From positions 16,789 to 80,788 of the forward strand of contig NZ_JAJQRC010000011.1 of assembly GCF_046533115.1 (NCBI RefSeq): a DNA stretch of 64,000 nucleotides, given 5' to 3'. The DNA is from JAIRMO01 sp046533115 (GTDB lineage Bacteria; Spirochaetota; Spirochaetia; Treponematales; Breznakiellaceae). Below the pieces are notes generated by a model. It was not told the DNA's origin. It searched no databases and was given only the letters and a program-made list of their open reading frames with translations. A program made the position numbers and the translations under genes. Position 1 is the first letter of the stretch. Each line of letters opens with the position of its first letter. This document shows positions 62,509-64,000 of the stretch, one piece after another.

Positions 62509-63148
62509 AGCGCAGCCTCTTTTCCGCAAACCGGAATAATCCCGAAAGGGGAAGGATCAAAATCAAATACCCGGCTACCAGCATCAAAAGCGCCTCGTTG
62601 GTTTTGTAGTACAAGCCGATAAGGTCTTTGGCCAGGGACATCAAATCCGCCAGGGCAACGATGCTGACCACACTGGTTTCTTTCAATAGAAAAATCACAT
62701 TCGCCCCCAGGGCAGGGACCGCTATTGCCAGGGCCTGGGGCAGTACCACATACCGGATAAGCTGGGCCCGCGAAAGCCCGATGGAGAGGCCCGATTCCAG
62801 CTGCCCCCTGCCTATCGCCTCCAGCCCTCCACGGAATGCCTCCGCCATATAACTGCCCCCCAGAAAGGACAGGCCGATTATCGCACAGGTAAAAGAATCG
62901 AAGGTAAGCCCCATCCGCGGCAACCCGAAATAGAGGAAAAAAAGCTGAATTACCAGGGGCGTATTTCGGGAAAGTTCTATATAAACCCCCGCGATCTCCC
63001 TCAGCAGGGGAATACGATAATACCGGACAATGGCGCAAAAAAATCCTATTACCAGGGAAAAGACTACCCCCAAAAAACAGAGCTTAAGCACAAGCCCCAT
63101 GGCCTCAACATACAGGGGAGCAAATTTTACTATAAACGCCCTATCCAT
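62489..63148 (-). CDS. Polar amino-acid ABC transporter permease
   Basis: 219 residues, HisMQ-type permease; SRNTPLVIQLFFLYFGLP and ESGLSIGLSRAQLIRYVVLPQAL are family motifs. First gene of the operon; forms the membrane dimer with the next gene's product. CGAGG precedes the ATG. Confidence 0.92.
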   Translation of the reverse strand: MDRAFIVKFAPLYVEAMGLVLKLCFLGVVFSLVIGFFCAIVRYYRIPLLREIAGVYIELSRNTPLVIQLFFLYFGLPRMGLTFDSFTCAIIGLSFLGGSYMAEAFRGGLEAIGRGQLESGLSIGLSRAQLIRYVVLPQALAIAVPALGANVIFLLKETSVVSIVALADLMSLAKDLIGLYYKTNEALLMLVAGYLILILPLSGLFRFAEKRLRYAGFGN

Positions 63149-63296
63149 CTTTGCCTCGTATAATTCCTATAAAAACCATAGAAATAATTATAATACTAAT
63201 ATTATATGTTTAATATGAAATATGCAAGGGCTCTATCCAAAAAATTTTGAAAAATGAGGAGGAAGCTAAAAGTTGAAAAATAAGAACTAATGGAAT

Positions 63297-63427
63297 TTAA
63301 CCACGAAGGCGAAAAGTAGACCGCTACGCGGTCAATTAAGTGAGAAAAAGGGAGGGAATACTTCATTTTTTCCTGATTTCGACTTCCTTCTTCGCCTTTG
63401 CGGTCGAATTTCTTAAATTCCTACCGC
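63297..63427. repeat. GTGGTTAA-type long inverted repeat with an inner hairpin
   Basis: Left arm AATTTAACCACGAAGGCGAA (63295-63314) pairs with TTCTTCGCCTTTGCGGTCGA plus TTTCTTAAATT (63390-63420). Inside lies GACCGC TAC GCGGTC (63319-63333). It fills the gap between the amino-acid permease gene and the broken transposase. Confidence 0.75.
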
Positions 63428-63433
63428 CTTTTC

Positions 63434-64000
63434 TTACCGCAAGAGCTCCTCTGTTCCGGTTTGCCGGATTTGCAGGACCGTAACCGCCCCGGCGCCGAAG
63501 ATACCCTCCATCAGCTCGAGGACGGCCTTGTTGACATGGTGTTGTAACTGAACCGGATGGTAAAGCCCACAGAGCCGGGTCAGTGCTGCTTTTACCTCCG
63601 GCGGCAGCGCCTCCGACTCCAGGAGACGCTGGCAGGGGCTGCAGGGTTCGTCATATTTTTTGATCTCTTTGGAACCAACCTTTATTTTGCTTGCAAGCTT
63701 CATGGTGGGCATGAAGAAATTGAGGAGGGGGACCAGGGAGCGGTAGACCCCGGCAAGGCGGGCCTGGAGGGCATCCCCCTCCAGGCGGTCATAGCCGACA
63801 TACTCGCGGACAACGGCGCCGTTTTTTTGTTCGACTCGGACCAGAGGTCCGCAAACAGTTGTCATTTTTCTGGTGGTCTCTTGAACGGGTAAAGGGGATG
63901 GGGCAGGCCGGGTTGCGGAGCCAGTCGGAGATGACCTGGTTGATAAATTCGCTGCCGTTATCGCTGTGGAACTCCCTGAGCGGGAAGGGAAGGGTTGCGT
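63434..64000 (-). pseudogene. Transposase (rve integrase domain), frameshifted and cut by the window edge
   Basis: Reading leftwards from the right edge gives REFHSDNGSEFINQ and FTRSRDHQKNDNC, the DDE integrase signature of a transposase family in which NDNC is followed by FVEQKN. Here the frame breaks: the segment between TGTTT and GTCGAACAAAAAAAC holds about 16 extra bases, including the palindrome CGGACC AGA GGTCCG (63837-63851). The rest, VEQKNGAVVREYVGYDRLEG to a C-terminal EELLR, continues in another frame (63434-63865). The N-terminal half is outside the window. Probably a dead IS copy. Confidence 0.8.

Overview
The window looks like a chromosomal segment from a spirochaete, most likely a Treponema of the termite-gut type. 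This is an inference from gene content (two TRAP transporters with uronate genes, a GH78 rhamnosidase with a YesN/YesM-type pair, a chemotaxis-like cluster, an Rpn-family nuclease, a Wzi-like outer-membrane barrel) and moderate GC; no marker gene fixes the species. I see no rRNA or tRNA.

Layout. 1-11981: a type I-C CRISPR-Cas locus (cas3 tail, cas5c, cas8c with an internal cas11c start, cas7c, cas4, cas1, cas2), then a leader and a very long array of 88 repeats and 87 spacers. 12070-14682 (minus): a four-subunit 2-oxoacid:ferredoxin oxidoreductase. 14990-17515: an outer-membrane barrel protein and an unknown small protein. 17601-24448 (plus): a histidine operon hisG-B-H-F-A/I/E-(rpn)-C, preceded by what reads as a complete attenuator: promoter, leader peptide with four consecutive His codons, alternative hairpin and terminator. 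24459-35224 (minus): a chemosensory cluster (two CheW-like proteins, CheB, CheR, two MCPs, a CheA-REC hybrid) ending in a REC-linked class III adenylate cyclase.

35771-49016 (plus): two TRAP transporters, a zinc dehydrogenase, mannonate dehydratase, fructuronate reductase and an alpha-L-rhamnosidase, followed on the minus strand by a YesN/YesM-like two-component system. Together these look like uptake and catabolism of uronates and rhamnose-containing plant polysaccharide. 52602-55526: hicAB, a 21-bp minisatellite, an unknown protein and an aldo/keto reductase, with three copies of an ~80-bp dispersed repeat. 55546-58693: a sugar ABC transporter without its ATPase. Then threonine synthase, a polar amino-acid ABC transporter (minus), and a broken transposase at the right edge.

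The intergenic DNA is unusually structured. A three-hairpin element occurs twice with reduced relatives. Long purine/pyrimidine palindromes and GTGGTTAA-type inverted repeats occupy each of the three binding-protein/permease junctions that are not tightly packed. The two TRAP operons share a ~38-bp promoter motif. The most interesting items are the his attenuator in a putative spirochaete, the HisA-HisI-HisE fusion, the cyclase-linked chemosensory cluster and these repeat families.
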